From Mucilaginibacter sp. (GTDB lineage Bacteria > Bacteroidota > Bacteroidia > Sphingobacteriales > Sphingobacteriaceae), in assembly GCF_028287845.1 (NCBI RefSeq), contig NZ_JAQBOW010000163.1:1-64000 (forward strand): 64,000 nt of DNA, written 5' to 3'. Below are positions 51,440-60,414 of the stretch, piece by piece. Position numbers and translations under genes: made by a program. Within the stretch, counting starts at the first letter, position 1, and each line of letters starts with the position of its first letter. Under the pieces are notes generated by a model. That model was given only the letters and a program-made list of their open reading frames with translations. It searched no databases and was not told the DNA's origin.

Positions 51440-53443
51440 ATGTCAGGTCAGAGATATTTAACAAAATCCAAATTAAAACTTGCATTAGAATGTCCAACTA
51501 AGCTTTTTTATAATTCAAAAAAAGAGTATCCTGATAAAAAGATCCAGGACACTTTTTTGGAAGCTTTGGCCAATGGTGGATTTCAGGTCGGTGAACTTGC
51601 GAAATGTTATTTTCCAGGCGGAATTAAAATCGACGAACTTGATTATGACAAAGCACTTCTAAAAACCAATGAACTGTTACTTTTAGATAAGGTAACCATT
51701 TATGAAGCTGCTTTCTGTTTTGATTTGTTTTTTATCAGGGCAGACATCGTTGTCAAAGACGGGAACAGCCTGAAATTATTTGAAGTTAAGGCAAAATCAT
51801 ACGATCCGACAAACTTAAAAGCATCAATTTTAAATGCCAATGGAATTTCTCCAAAATGGCAACCCTATGTTTATGATGTTACTTTCCAAAAGTATGTGAT
51901 CTCCCGTTCCAGGCCCGATTTAAAGGTTAAGGCGTTTTTGATGTTGGCAGATAAAAGTAAAAAGACATCGGTTGACGGTCTGAATCAACATTTTCATATT
52001 CAAAAGAATAGGGATAATAAAGTTTCAGTCAAGGTATCAGGGGATGTTTCACCCGCAGCTATTGGACAAGAAATCCTTTGTCGTGTCAATATAGATGAAC
52101 TGGCAGATATGCTGCTAAAAGATGACCCGTTGTATAATGATGATACCAAATCGTTTAGAGAATGGATTGATTTTTTTGCCCAAAAATATAAATCTGATGA
52201 ACGCATACAGGGCAAAATAAGAGCGTATTGTAAGACCTGCGAGTTTCGCGCTACGCCGGAGCAAGAAGCTTTAGGTTTAAAAAATGGGTATAAGGAATGC
52301 TGGAAAAGCGTCAATGGCTTTACCGAGGAGGACTTTTTAAAACCATCTATACTTAATGTTTGGGACTTTAGGAAAAAAAATGAGTACCTGGATAATAACA
52401 TATTTTTTCAATCTCAATTAAGTAGAATTGACTTGGAAGGTCAGAAACCCCAATTTAATACTGAACCAGGCCTAAGCCGGGTTGATCGTCAGGAATTACA
52501 GGTACAGAAATCAAAAGACAAGGACTTATCGAACTATTTTGATGATGAAGGATTTAAGCAGATTTCTTCAACCCTTACCTATCCGCTACACTTCATAGAT
52601 TTTGAAACCTCTGCTGTGGCTATTCCATTTAACGCGAACCGGAGGCCTTATGAACAGATCGCTTTTCAGTTTTCACATCATGTGCTTCATCAGGACGGCA
52701 CTATTGAACATAAAGGGCAGTGGCTAAATACGGAGGGCAGCTTTCCCAATTTTGAATTTATCAGGAAACTTAAAGCGGATCTTGATGGAGATAGCGGCAA
52801 TATTTTTCGGTATGCTGCCCATGAAAATTCTATACTTAACGCTATTCACCGGCAGCTAAGAGAATCATCTGAACCGGATGCCAATGAATTATGTTCATGG
52901 ATTGAAACAATTAGTAAATCCACGGGGGACAGTACCGTAAAATGGGAAGGCACCCGGAACATGATAGATTTATTGGATTGGGTTAAGAAATTTTATTATT
53001 CTCCACTCACCAACGGATCAAATTCCATTAAAGATATTTTACCAGCGATACTAAACAACAGCCCATTCCTTCAGGAAAAGTATAGCCGCCCCATCTATAA
53101 AGACAAAAATCAGAGTTTAAATTTTAGTGAAAAGGTATGGATCGACCTGGATAACCAGGGTAAGGTAATCAGCCCTTATAAACAACTGAAGTCTATATTC
53201 GCAGGAATAGATGAATCCTTATTAGACGATTTGCTGATGGATGAGGAGGCTGAGTTAAGTGATGGAGGTGCAGCAATGATGGCTTATGCCCAAATGCAGT
53301 TTACAGAAATGAAACCGGAGGAAAGGAAACCTATCCATTCATCGCTTTTAAAATATTGCGAACTGGATACATTGGCAATGGTGATGATTTGGGAAGATTG
53401 GCAACAACAACTTAAAGTTCGCGAAGCAAACGTTAAGTTATAA
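51440..53443 (+). CDS. DUF2779 nuclease: Cas4/RecB-like plus DnaQ-like exonuclease
   Basis: A 667-aa two-nuclease protein. The N-terminal part (about 1-285) is Cas4/RecB-like: LTKSKLKLALECPTKLFY with a cluster Cys, the PD-(D/E)XK core IRADIVVKDGNSLKLFEVKA followed by K, and AYCKTCEF plus ECW (Cys-x2-Cys...Cys) for an iron-sulfur cluster. The C-terminal part is DUF2779, a DnaQ/RNase-H-like exonuclease with YPLHFIDFETSAVAIPF (DxE), HENSILN and YCELDTLAMVMIWEDW. Expected to degrade DNA with 5' and 3' activities. It lies inside the repeat-bracketed block with the PHP-ATPase. Whether it is part of the same system or an independent defence is open. Confidence 0.83.
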   Translation: MSGQRYLTKSKLKLALECPTKLFYNSKKEYPDKKIQDTFLEALANGGFQVGELAKCYFPGGIKIDELDYDKALLKTNELLLLDKVTIYEAAFCFDLFFIRADIVVKDGNSLKLFEVKAKSYDPTNLKASILNANGISPKWQPYVYDVTFQKYVISRSRPDLKVKAFLMLADKSKKTSVDGLNQHFHIQKNRDNKVSVKVSGDVSPAAIGQEILCRVNIDELADMLLKDDPLYNDDTKSFREWIDFFAQKYKSDERIQGKIRAYCKTCEFRATPEQEALGLKNGYKECWKSVNGFTEEDFLKPSILNVWDFRKKNEYLDNNIFFQSQLSRIDLEGQKPQFNTEPGLSRVDRQELQVQKSKDKDLSNYFDDEGFKQISSTLTYPLHFIDFETSAVAIPFNANRRPYEQIAFQFSHHVLHQDGTIEHKGQWLNTEGSFPNFEFIRKLKADLDGDSGNIFRYAAHENSILNAIHRQLRESSEPDANELCSWIETISKSTGDSTVKWEGTRNMIDLLDWVKKFYYSPLTNGSNSIKDILPAILNNSPFLQEKYSRPIYKDKNQSLNFSEKVWIDLDNQGKVISPYKQLKSIFAGIDESLLDDLLMDEEAELSDGGAAMMAYAQMQFTEMKPEERKPIHSSLLKYCELDTLAMVMIWEDWQQQLKVREANVKL

Positions 53444-53544
53444 AATAGGAGGCATTTAACTGACTCATGTGTTGTGTTTTTTGTGGTTTTAAATCTCCAT
53501 GCAAACTGACAAAGAATTTGAAATTGACATTCAGGGGCTAAAAT

Positions 53545-53589
53545 CCCTTGTTTCCCTATTATTTGATGCTCTTTGGTGAAAACACGGGG
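53545..53589. repeat. 45-bp repeat flanking defence block 3 (right copy)
   Basis: The copy of 48776-48820: CCTATTATTTGATGCTCTTT in the centre, with the outer bases diverged (TCCCTTGTTTC / GAAAACACGGGG). It lies just after the DUF2779 gene, in the gap before the response regulator. Confidence 0.7.
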
Positions 53590-53642
53590 CGCTTTTAAGA
53601 CATTTTGAAGGTGCGTGAATATTTGAAGAATGACATCATCTT

Positions 53643-54062
53643 TTAATCCAAAAGCGAATCGTTTTCAAGTTCTTTTTCTAACTTTTCAAAAAAATCCGCT
53701 TTGGAAATTGGCTTGAGAAGATATCCCTTTAATACAGGATAATTTGAAACCCTATCTAAATCAAATTTACTGGTAGAAAATGTACAGATGTAAATGGTTA
53801 TCAATTCCTTTTTAAAGTCATTTACCATAAATTTATCTAGAAACTGCCACCCATCCATGTAAGGCATATTTAAATCTAAAAACACTAAATCAGGTATTTT
53901 ATCCGGTTCGTCCTTGTTTTCTAAAAAATATTGAATGGCTTCTTCACCATCATGAAACTGGAGGATGTGTTCGACCTTGTTGCTTAACTCTAACGTTTTT
54001 TTTGTAGAGAACTGAAAAAAGGCATCATCATCAATAATACTTACTATTTCGATTTTTTTCAT
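53643..54062 (-). CDS. CheY-like single-domain response regulator
   Basis: A 139-aa receiver domain only. Phosphoacceptor Asp is in LVFLDLNMPYMDGWQFLDKF, the acidic pair in IVSIIDDDAFFQF and the conserved Lys in KGYLLKPISKADFFEKL. There is no DNA-binding output domain, so it probably signals by protein contact (Rcp1-like). It follows the histidine kinase gene on the same strand, 125 bp downstream, and is likely its partner. Confidence 0.9.
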   Translation of the reverse strand: MKKIEIVSIIDDDAFFQFSTKKTLELSNKVEHILQFHDGEEAIQYFLENKDEPDKIPDLVFLDLNMPYMDGWQFLDKFMVNDFKKELITIYICTFSTSKFDLDRVSNYPVLKGYLLKPISKADFFEKLEKELENDSLLD

Positions 54063-54187
54063 TGGAATAATTTTTAAAGACCATTTAACGACATAACTAC
54101 TATTTTAATTGGTAATCTTCAGTTCAACACAACTGGTATGTTTCACTAATGTAATGTGGTTTGGTAAGCTCATTGTTTTTGAAGACT

Positions 54188-56227
54188 TTACAGTTCAATT
54201 GTAAATGTTGTTCCAATGTTCGGCTCGCTTTCAACACTGATACTTCCACCAAACGTTTCTATTTGTGTTTTTGTCATAAAAAGGCCAACTCCCTTGCTAT
54301 CAAATCCCCTATGGAATATTTTATTTAATTTAAACATACTGTTTCCATGCATAATTAAATCTATTCCAAGTCCGTTGTCACTAAAAGCAAGTATAACTTT
54401 ATCATTCGCGAAGCGGGAAGTAATCCTGATTTCCGGCGGAATGTCGGCTTTACTATACTTTAAGGAATTACTGATCATATTATAAAATATGCTTTCCAGA
54501 TAGATTCGGGGAAATTTCATTGAAGGCGTTTCAAAGTCAGTAGATATCTTTGCATTCTTGGAAACAATTTGCCCCGTTAACATGGCTTCAACTCCGGCCA
54601 CTATTTCTGTTAAATCACAATGATCATAAGGCAAAGTATTATTATTTCGGACTTCCAGTACCTTCATTAAGTCATTTAGTGTTTCGTTTAGGGTGGCACT
54701 TGATTTTTCCAGCATCCCAAAAAGTTCCGATTTTTCTGTATCAGATTCAGACTCCGCCATCATGGCTAATATCATTTGAATACTTCCTGCCGGCCCGCGT
54801 AAGTTGTGTGCAACTATCCGATTAAAATCTTCAAATTGGGCAATTCTCTTTTGCAGTTCTATCGCTTTTTTATACTCATCAATGTCAATGCTTGACCCAA
54901 ACCATTTAATAATTTCACCATCTTCATTTTTCATGGGCTGCGCTCGCCCCAAATGCCATTTATACATACCATCAGAACCCCGTTTAAGCCGATATTCACT
55001 TTCAAAGGATGTGCCTGTAGTAGATGATTCCGTCCAGGCCGTTAAACATTTTTCAATATCATCGGGGTGCATAACAGATACCCATCCCTGGTCTTTTGTT
55101 TCCTGCAAAGTCATGCCAGAATAAGTAAACCAGTATTGATTATAATAATCAGCGGTTCCATCAACGTTGGTGGTCCAAATAATTTGAGGAATAGAATCCG
55201 CTAAAAATTTAAACTCCCGAATTTTCTCAATGGTATGATCTTGTTGTTTAACATGTTCAATTTTTTCAATTAATGTATTATTTAGTTTCTCTTGCGTTTC
55301 AATAGATTTTTTCAAGTCTACGGTTCGTTCAATTACGATTAATTCAAGATTTTCGTTGTTCAACCTGATCTCATTTTCCGCATCTTCTCTTTGATGGTCT
55401 ATTTTATTCAATAAAGTTGCGGTGTCCCAAATTAATATGAGGCCGACAAAAGTAAATGACAATGCAAACAAAACGATTCCAAATTCCACTCCAATTACCT
55501 GGTATCTGTACGCCTCAATCCGCAAGAAAGCAAGGACAAATATTGCAATGATCATTTTTGGAAATAGTCTTCGGGCCATTTGGTTGCCTATCCTGTCTCC
55601 TGTAAATAAACCTGTGATTCCAAGATATGGATTGACCATTGATACCGCTACCGAAAAAATAAATAAAGCGATAGCCGTATGCACAGCCATAGATGGCAGA
55701 TAGGGCAATTTATAAAGTGTTGGAACGCTAAAAAAATAGCCAACAACAGCAATAAAAGTGATTAGTGAAACAAAATGAAGTATATACTGACCGAAAATGT
55801 TCCATCTCTTGTTATTCAATATGAATAATGAAGGGGCTATAAGGAAAAAGCAAAATGCAGTGGTAGGAGACATTCGGCCAGGATGTAAACTATTTTTCAA
55901 TAAATTGCCTTTATCTGCTATTAATAATTCATCCATCCCAAAATTGATATTAAAAATATCCTGTAAAAGGGAAAGAAGGCATAAAAGAAACACAAAGCCA
56001 GCCGATATCAAATAAAGGCTACGGCTCTTTCCTGTTAATATAAGATTTAAAGCCATTCCCAAAGCGATAAAACAAAGGGCAGTATTGACTTTCATGGTTG
56101 TAAAGCCAGGCAACACAGCTTTAAGGATGAGGATATTAAAAATCCAGCCAATCACCACAAGAATACCAAGGGATGTGATTAAATAGCTAATTGCAATGAG
56201 TCCGTTTTTAGGTTTCATATATGGCAA
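54188..56227 (-). CDS. Membrane PAS histidine kinase
   Basis: A 679-aa sensor kinase. About eight membrane segments occur in residues 10-270 (for example LIAISYLITSLGILVVIGWI; PTAFCFFLIAPSLFIL). A coiled-coil follows (about 280-335), then a PAS/PAC domain (FLADSIPQIIWTTNVDGTAD; MHPDDIEKCLTAW), the H-box FNRIVAHNLRGPAGSIQMIL and an HATPase with FYNMISNSLKYSK (N-box), AFSDNGLGIDL (G1) and GFDSKGVGLFMTKTQI (G2). It senses an unknown membrane or cytosolic signal. In this ICE it and its CheY-like partner might play the role that RteA/RteB have in CTnDOT; that is inference. Confidence 0.9.
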   Translation of the reverse strand: MPYMKPKNGLIAISYLITSLGILVVIGWIFNILILKAVLPGFTTMKVNTALCFIALGMALNLILTGKSRSLYLISAGFVFLLCLLSLLQDIFNINFGMDELLIADKGNLLKNSLHPGRMSPTTAFCFFLIAPSLFILNNKRWNIFGQYILHFVSLITFIAVVGYFFSVPTLYKLPYLPSMAVHTAIALFIFSVAVSMVNPYLGITGLFTGDRIGNQMARRLFPKMIIAIFVLAFLRIEAYRYQVIGVEFGIVLFALSFTFVGLILIWDTATLLNKIDHQREDAENEIRLNNENLELIVIERTVDLKKSIETQEKLNNTLIEKIEHVKQQDHTIEKIREFKFLADSIPQIIWTTNVDGTADYYNQYWFTYSGMTLQETKDQGWVSVMHPDDIEKCLTAWTESSTTGTSFESEYRLKRGSDGMYKWHLGRAQPMKNEDGEIIKWFGSSIDIDEYKKAIELQKRIAQFEDFNRIVAHNLRGPAGSIQMILAMMAESESDTEKSELFGMLEKSSATLNETLNDLMKVLEVRNNNTLPYDHCDLTEIVAGVEAMLTGQIVSKNAKISTDFETPSMKFPRIYLESIFYNMISNSLKYSKADIPPEIRITSRFANDKVILAFSDNGLGIDLIMHGNSMFKLNKIFHRGFDSKGVGLFMTKTQIETFGGSISVESEPNIGTTFTIEL

Positions 56228-56517
56228 TGCTAAATAAAAAACAACATCAATAAAATGATAACAGTCATTTTAACTAAAATCTTTATTGAGAATAGCTTGT
56301 CAGTTAAAGCAATTATTGAGAATTAAGTTATAAAATACATTTTTACAACCATGCAGTCCTGCCGTAGCTATTTCAGCTTTTAATCGCAAATATTTGATTT
56401 GACCCCATTATTGCTAATCGCAAATTTTTGCATATATTCGACAATTAGTCGCAAAAAATTGCTCAAATAAGGGTTTAGCGCTGATTAGCCGTAAAAATTT
56501 GTAAAGGTCAACCTGTT
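56228..56517. promoter_or_regulatory. Divergent promoter region with four TAATCGCAAA-type repeats
   Basis: Four imperfect direct repeats of the form TwrtCGCAAAwwwTTG precede the Fic gene: 56381-56397, 56415-56431, 56445-56462 and 56485-56501 (the last with CCGTAAA). They are placed 31-40 bp apart and read towards the gene. They are probable operators for the AbiEi-like DNA-binding domain of the Fic fusion (autoregulation). Confidence 0.6.
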
Positions 56518-58011
56518 ATGGATAAAAACATCCCACTACACCTGCAAGAGATCATTTTTTCATCAAGTGATCCCGGAACGAGCAGGGCAATATCAAAACT
56601 TGAAAAGGACGGTAAGATTCGCAAGATCGCCGCCAGGGTATTTACCCCGAACCTGGATGAAGATCCTGCCGTTATTGTCAGGCGCAATGTTTTCAAAATT
56701 ATAGGGAAATTATATCCCGGAATCGTGTTAAGCCATCGTTCGGCATTGGAGTACAAGCCGACATCTTCAGGCGACCTGTTTCTAACCTATACACATGACC
56801 GCAAGATCAAACTTCCGGGCGTGACTTTGAATTTTTTTAAAGGGCAGGGGCCTGTACTTGGGGACATCTTGTTTTCCGATGGCCTGTATGTTTCGCAACA
56901 GGAACGCGCCTTGCTGGAAAATTTCCAGGAATCCCGGAAGCCAGGCCCGCAATCGAAAACGTTGACGTTACCCGAAATCGAAGAAAAGATGGACCAGGTC
57001 GTTAGGGTCAAAGGGGAAGATGGATTAAATATGTTGCGTGACACCGCCCGGCAGCTCAGCGAAGAACTCAGCATGCAAAAGGAGTTTAACAAACTGAATC
57101 GGCTGATCAGCGTCATCCTGACCACTAAACCATCGGATATCTTAACTTCGCCGGTCGCTATCGCCAGGGCATTTGGGCACCCGTATGACCCGCAACGTAT
57201 CGTTCTTTTTGAAAAACTATTCGTGGAATTGCAACAGCGCGAGTTTGCCGACGTGCCTGAAAACAATATGACGCTGAAATCATTTAGGAATTTTGCATTT
57301 TTCGAGGCCTACTTTTCCAATTTCATAGAAGGAACTAAATTCAGTATTGAGGAAGCAAAACAAATCATTGAAACCGGCAAACCGCTGCCTGCAAGGGACG
57401 AGGATTCCCATGATGTACTTGGTACTTATCAAATCGTGAGTAACCGGACAGAAATGGCCATTACCCCCGAAAGTCCTGAACAGCTGTTGCAGATACTACA
57501 ATACCGGCACAAAATCATGCTGAGCGCCAGGCCGTCCAAAAATCCAGGCGAATTTAAAGACAAGAATAACCGCGCCGGGGATACGGAATTTGTTGATCAT
57601 TCTCTGGTCAGGGGTACGCTCATTCAGGGCTTTGATTTTTATAGAGGCCTGCAACATCCATTCTCCAAAGCAGCTTATATGATGTTTATGATCAGCGAAG
57701 TACACCCTTTTCTGGACGGCAATGGCAGGGTCGCAAGGGTAATGATGAATGCGGAGCTGGTCAAAGCCGAACAAACTAAAATCATCATTCCAACGGTATT
57801 TCGTGAAGACTATCTCGGTGCACTAAGGCAATTAACCAGGAGGAACCAAGCTGATATCTACATCCGAATGCTGCAACGGGCCCTTTTATTCAGCGCCACG
57901 ATTACCGGCGAATCTATGGAAGTTATGCAACAAGTATTAATTCAGAGCAATGCTTTTAAAGAAGGCAATGAACATATCCTTCAAATTGTTACCCCGGAAA
58001 GAAAACCCTGA
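56518..58011 (+). CDS. AbiEi-like HTH / Fic domain fusion protein
   Basis: A 497-aa protein. The N-terminal about 170 residues look like an AbiEi-type antitoxin/regulator domain (HLQEIIFSSSDPGTSRAISK, a winged HTH, then VLSHRSALEYKPTSSGDLFL). The C-terminal Fic domain has the catalytic motif HPFLDGNGRVAR (about residue 398), which AMPylates target proteins, and an internal inhibitory helix SNFIEG (S-x3-E-G) near residue 268, so activity is self-restrained. A fused antitoxin-like DNA-binding domain and a toxin-like Fic domain suggest a self-contained, autoregulated toxin-type module. It is preceded by four operator-like repeats and followed by no partner gene. Confidence 0.85.
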   Translation: MDKNIPLHLQEIIFSSSDPGTSRAISKLEKDGKIRKIAARVFTPNLDEDPAVIVRRNVFKIIGKLYPGIVLSHRSALEYKPTSSGDLFLTYTHDRKIKLPGVTLNFFKGQGPVLGDILFSDGLYVSQQERALLENFQESRKPGPQSKTLTLPEIEEKMDQVVRVKGEDGLNMLRDTARQLSEELSMQKEFNKLNRLISVILTTKPSDILTSPVAIARAFGHPYDPQRIVLFEKLFVELQQREFADVPENNMTLKSFRNFAFFEAYFSNFIEGTKFSIEEAKQIIETGKPLPARDEDSHDVLGTYQIVSNRTEMAITPESPEQLLQILQYRHKIMLSARPSKNPGEFKDKNNRAGDTEFVDHSLVRGTLIQGFDFYRGLQHPFSKAAYMMFMISEVHPFLDGNGRVARVMMNAELVKAEQTKIIIPTVFREDYLGALRQLTRRNQADIYIRMLQRALLFSATITGESMEVMQQVLIQSNAFKEGNEHILQIVTPERKP

Positions 58012-58360
58012 CAATGTGATGATGATGATCAGGAACCTGTCAGGGATATCGGGCGTCAATTATGCATTAATAACCGAGACTAACCCAATTGTATTACCCA
58101 ACCAACCGCTAATGGCTTAGCGGTTTTTTATGTCCGGCCCGTTTCCACTATCTTACTTTCGTTCATCATTTTGTTTTGTTCACGTAACGTGAATAGTCAT
58201 AGTGAACATGCTATTAATAAACAAGTGGTTATATTGAAGCCAGCGGCCAGTTTTTATTGACAATGGTCTTGGATTATATGCGAAAAAACGTTCCTGTTCG
58301 CAAAGTCTTGGCAGCCGATCCTTCAAAAATCAAAATTAGAGATTTCATATTGATGTTGAT
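58012..58360. other. Intergenic region with Fic-gene terminator
   Basis: About 350 bp between the rightward Fic gene and the leftward hydrolase gene. It holds the terminator at 58104-58129 and otherwise no ORF or other structure that can be supported. Confidence 0.5.
58104..58129 (+). terminator. Intrinsic terminator after the Fic gene
   Basis: AACCGCTAA-TGGC-TTAGCGGTT (9-bp perfect stem, 4-nt loop) followed by TTTT. Confidence 0.85.
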
Positions 58361-59707
58361 TTAATTCGTTTTTTTACCTTCTAACTGCCGCCCCGACACG
58401 TATATAGTTACCTTGTCCACCTTGCCGGTTTCATCATTTTCAAACTTTATTTGTGCCTCTGCCTCTTTCGAAAAGAAAAAATTAGTTGTTTGTGCGAACA
58501 TTTTTTCTTTGGGCCTCCCTGTTGTCTGTATCCATAGTTGCCCGTTTTCAATCGTAACCTCCATCGAAAAATTCGGAGTAACATAAATACCAGCGTATTT
58601 TTTAAGTATTTCTTCATCTATTTTTATTTCCCGTCTTTTAACAGGCACGGCATATGGTTTATCGTAAAGAACAGAAAGTATATCCCTTGTAACCTCGCCT
58701 CTCATCTCTTCATCCTCAATATTGTTGAGCAGGATAACGCATACGTCATCGTCCGTTATACGGGCTATATTGGTTTTAAAACCCCATATATCTCCGCTAT
58801 GAGATATCACTCTTTTATCGTAAAGCGAATCAATCTGCCAACCAAAACCATAATGGTTTTTAACGGGCGTATAAGCCTGGTCAAGCGATGCTTTACTAAT
58901 AATTTGATGGTCCTGAAGCCCTTTATGCCATTTAAACAGATCGCCGATAGTCGAATAAATTGAGCCGGCTGAAAAAGTCTCAACCGAATCAATAATAGAA
59001 GCTTCCTGGCTGTTGTTTTTTGATGGGTAGGTATAATAGCCTGTTGCTTTGTTGCTGCTTTTCAGGTGTATAAAATCAAACCCGCTGTTATACATATGCA
59101 AAGGGATAAATATGTATTTTCTCACGGCCTGATAGTAAGTCATTTTAGTGAGTTCTTCAATAATTTCACCTAACAACTGGTATCCCTGATTGCTGTATTT
59201 CCAGTTTGTACCGGGCGCGAAGTCGGCCTTATTGTATTTAATCAGCGCGTCAACTATACTTAGTGGTTTGGCTTGTTTATGCACTATATCTTTCATAAAT
59301 ACAGAATCCAAGGTATAATTAGGTATACCGGCTGTATGTGTTAAAAGGTTATAAATGGTAATATTTTCGCCATTAGGATAATTAGGGTAGTATTTGGTGA
59401 GTTTATCTGTTAACGCCAATTTATGCGCCTCTATTAGCTTTAATATAACTGTAGATGTAAATTGCTTGGTGATTGAAGCTAGCTGGTAAATGGTATTGGC
59501 ATCATCTAAAGTTTGGGCTTTGAAATTTTTAAAGCCATAGCCTTTTTCCAAAACGATCCGCCCGTTTTTAGCTACCAATACCGAGCCATTAAACTTATGT
59601 ACCTGTGTATAGCCATTCATCAGCGAGTCTAATTTTTTTGCTGTTGTTTGGGCAATAAGAGTTTGTACCGGCCAAAGGGCCAGTGCCGTTAAAAGTATTT
59701 TTTTCAT
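58361..59707 (-). CDS. Exported serine hydrolase (beta-lactamase/CubicO family)
   Basis: A 448-aa protein with signal peptide (MKKILLTALALWPVQTLIAQ). The class-C beta-lactamase/DD-peptidase-like fold shows SxxK in LASITKQFTSTV (about residue 80), YxN in WKYSNQGYQLLGEI and a late HSGDIWGFKTNIAR (H-x-G). A C-terminal beta domain follows (about 360-448). Substrates of this family range from peptides to esters; a true beta-lactamase role cannot be claimed. It is the last gene of a leftward operon with the LytTR two-component system, 5 bp after the regulator gene, so it is probably its cargo or target. Confidence 0.88.
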   Translation of the reverse strand: MKKILLTALALWPVQTLIAQTTAKKLDSLMNGYTQVHKFNGSVLVAKNGRIVLEKGYGFKNFKAQTLDDANTIYQLASITKQFTSTVILKLIEAHKLALTDKLTKYYPNYPNGENITIYNLLTHTAGIPNYTLDSVFMKDIVHKQAKPLSIVDALIKYNKADFAPGTNWKYSNQGYQLLGEIIEELTKMTYYQAVRKYIFIPLHMYNSGFDFIHLKSSNKATGYYTYPSKNNSQEASIIDSVETFSAGSIYSTIGDLFKWHKGLQDHQIISKASLDQAYTPVKNHYGFGWQIDSLYDKRVISHSGDIWGFKTNIARITDDDVCVILLNNIEDEEMRGEVTRDILSVLYDKPYAVPVKRREIKIDEEILKKYAGIYVTPNFSMEVTIENGQLWIQTTGRPKEKMFAQTTNFFFSKEAEAQIKFENDETGKVDKVTIYVSGRQLEGKKTN

Positions 59708-59712
59708 GTTAT

Positions 59713-60411
59713 TTAGTTGTTTTTGATTATTTTTTTGATGTTCTGCAAGTAGGCCTCACCTATGGGTATCTCTTTTTGATTTATCCAAACCGTTCGTTTA
59801 TCTATTTTTCGGATGTGTTTTTTTGAGACGATATAAGACCGGTGAATACGTACAAAGGCGGAACCCGGCAAGAAAGCATCTGCTTCGCCCATCGTCAAAC
59901 GTGAGGTAATATTCTGTTTCTCCTTTACAAATTGCACATAATTGCCTACGCTTTCTACATATAAAATATCATCCAGTTCAACCCTAATGTGTTCATAACC
60001 ACTTTTAATAAACATTGCCGGAGCCATCGGTTGAACCATCTGGTGATTTTTCCTTAATTCAAATTGCTCGAAAGCTTTATTGCAGGCTTTTAAAAAGCGT
60101 TCTAAAGAAAATGGCTTTAATAAATAATCAATGGCATCAAGTTCAAAGCTTTGTACAGCATGTTCACTATAAGCTGTTGTGAAAATCACCAGTGGAGGAT
60201 TACTAATAGTTTTTATAAAGTCTATACCTGACAGGTTTGGCATTTTAATATCCAGGAAAAGTACGTCTACTTTGTTTTTTTGCAGATAGCTTGTCGCAGC
60301 TAAAGCATTAGTAAAACAAGCCATCACCTCTATAAAAGGCACTTCTGCCGCCAGGTTTTTTATAATTTCCAGTGCAATGGGTTCATCATCAATCGCTATA
60401 GCTTGCAACAT
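59713..60411 (-). CDS. LytTR-family response regulator
   Basis: A 232-aa protein. The receiver domain (about 1-115) has phosphoacceptor Asp in VDVLFLDIKMPNLSGIDFIK and Lys in IDYLLKPFSLERF. The LytTR DNA-binding domain (about 135-232) has DDILYVESVGNYVQF, SAFVRIHRSYIVSKKHIRKI and EIPIGEAYLQNI. It acts with the adjacent kinase (3-bp gap). Candidate target repeats lie upstream of the kinase gene. Confidence 0.93.
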   Translation of the reverse strand: MLQAIAIDDEPIALEIIKNLAAEVPFIEVMACFTNALAATSYLQKNKVDVLFLDIKMPNLSGIDFIKTISNPPLVIFTTAYSEHAVQSFELDAIDYLLKPFSLERFLKACNKAFEQFELRKNHQMVQPMAPAMFIKSGYEHIRVELDDILYVESVGNYVQFVKEKQNITSRLTMGEADAFLPGSAFVRIHRSYIVSKKHIRKIDKRTVWINQKEIPIGEAYLQNIKKIIKNN

Positions 60412-60414
60412 ATC

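Noticed and set aside
48776-53589. CRISPR-like array, because of repeats near a Cas4-like protein
   Set aside because: Only two repeat copies 4.8 kb apart enclosing genes; no spacer array and no other cas genes.
58361-59707. Antibiotic-resistance beta-lactamase
   Set aside because: The SxxK hydrolase family is broad and the sequence has features of CubicO-type esterases/peptidases; resistance cannot be claimed.
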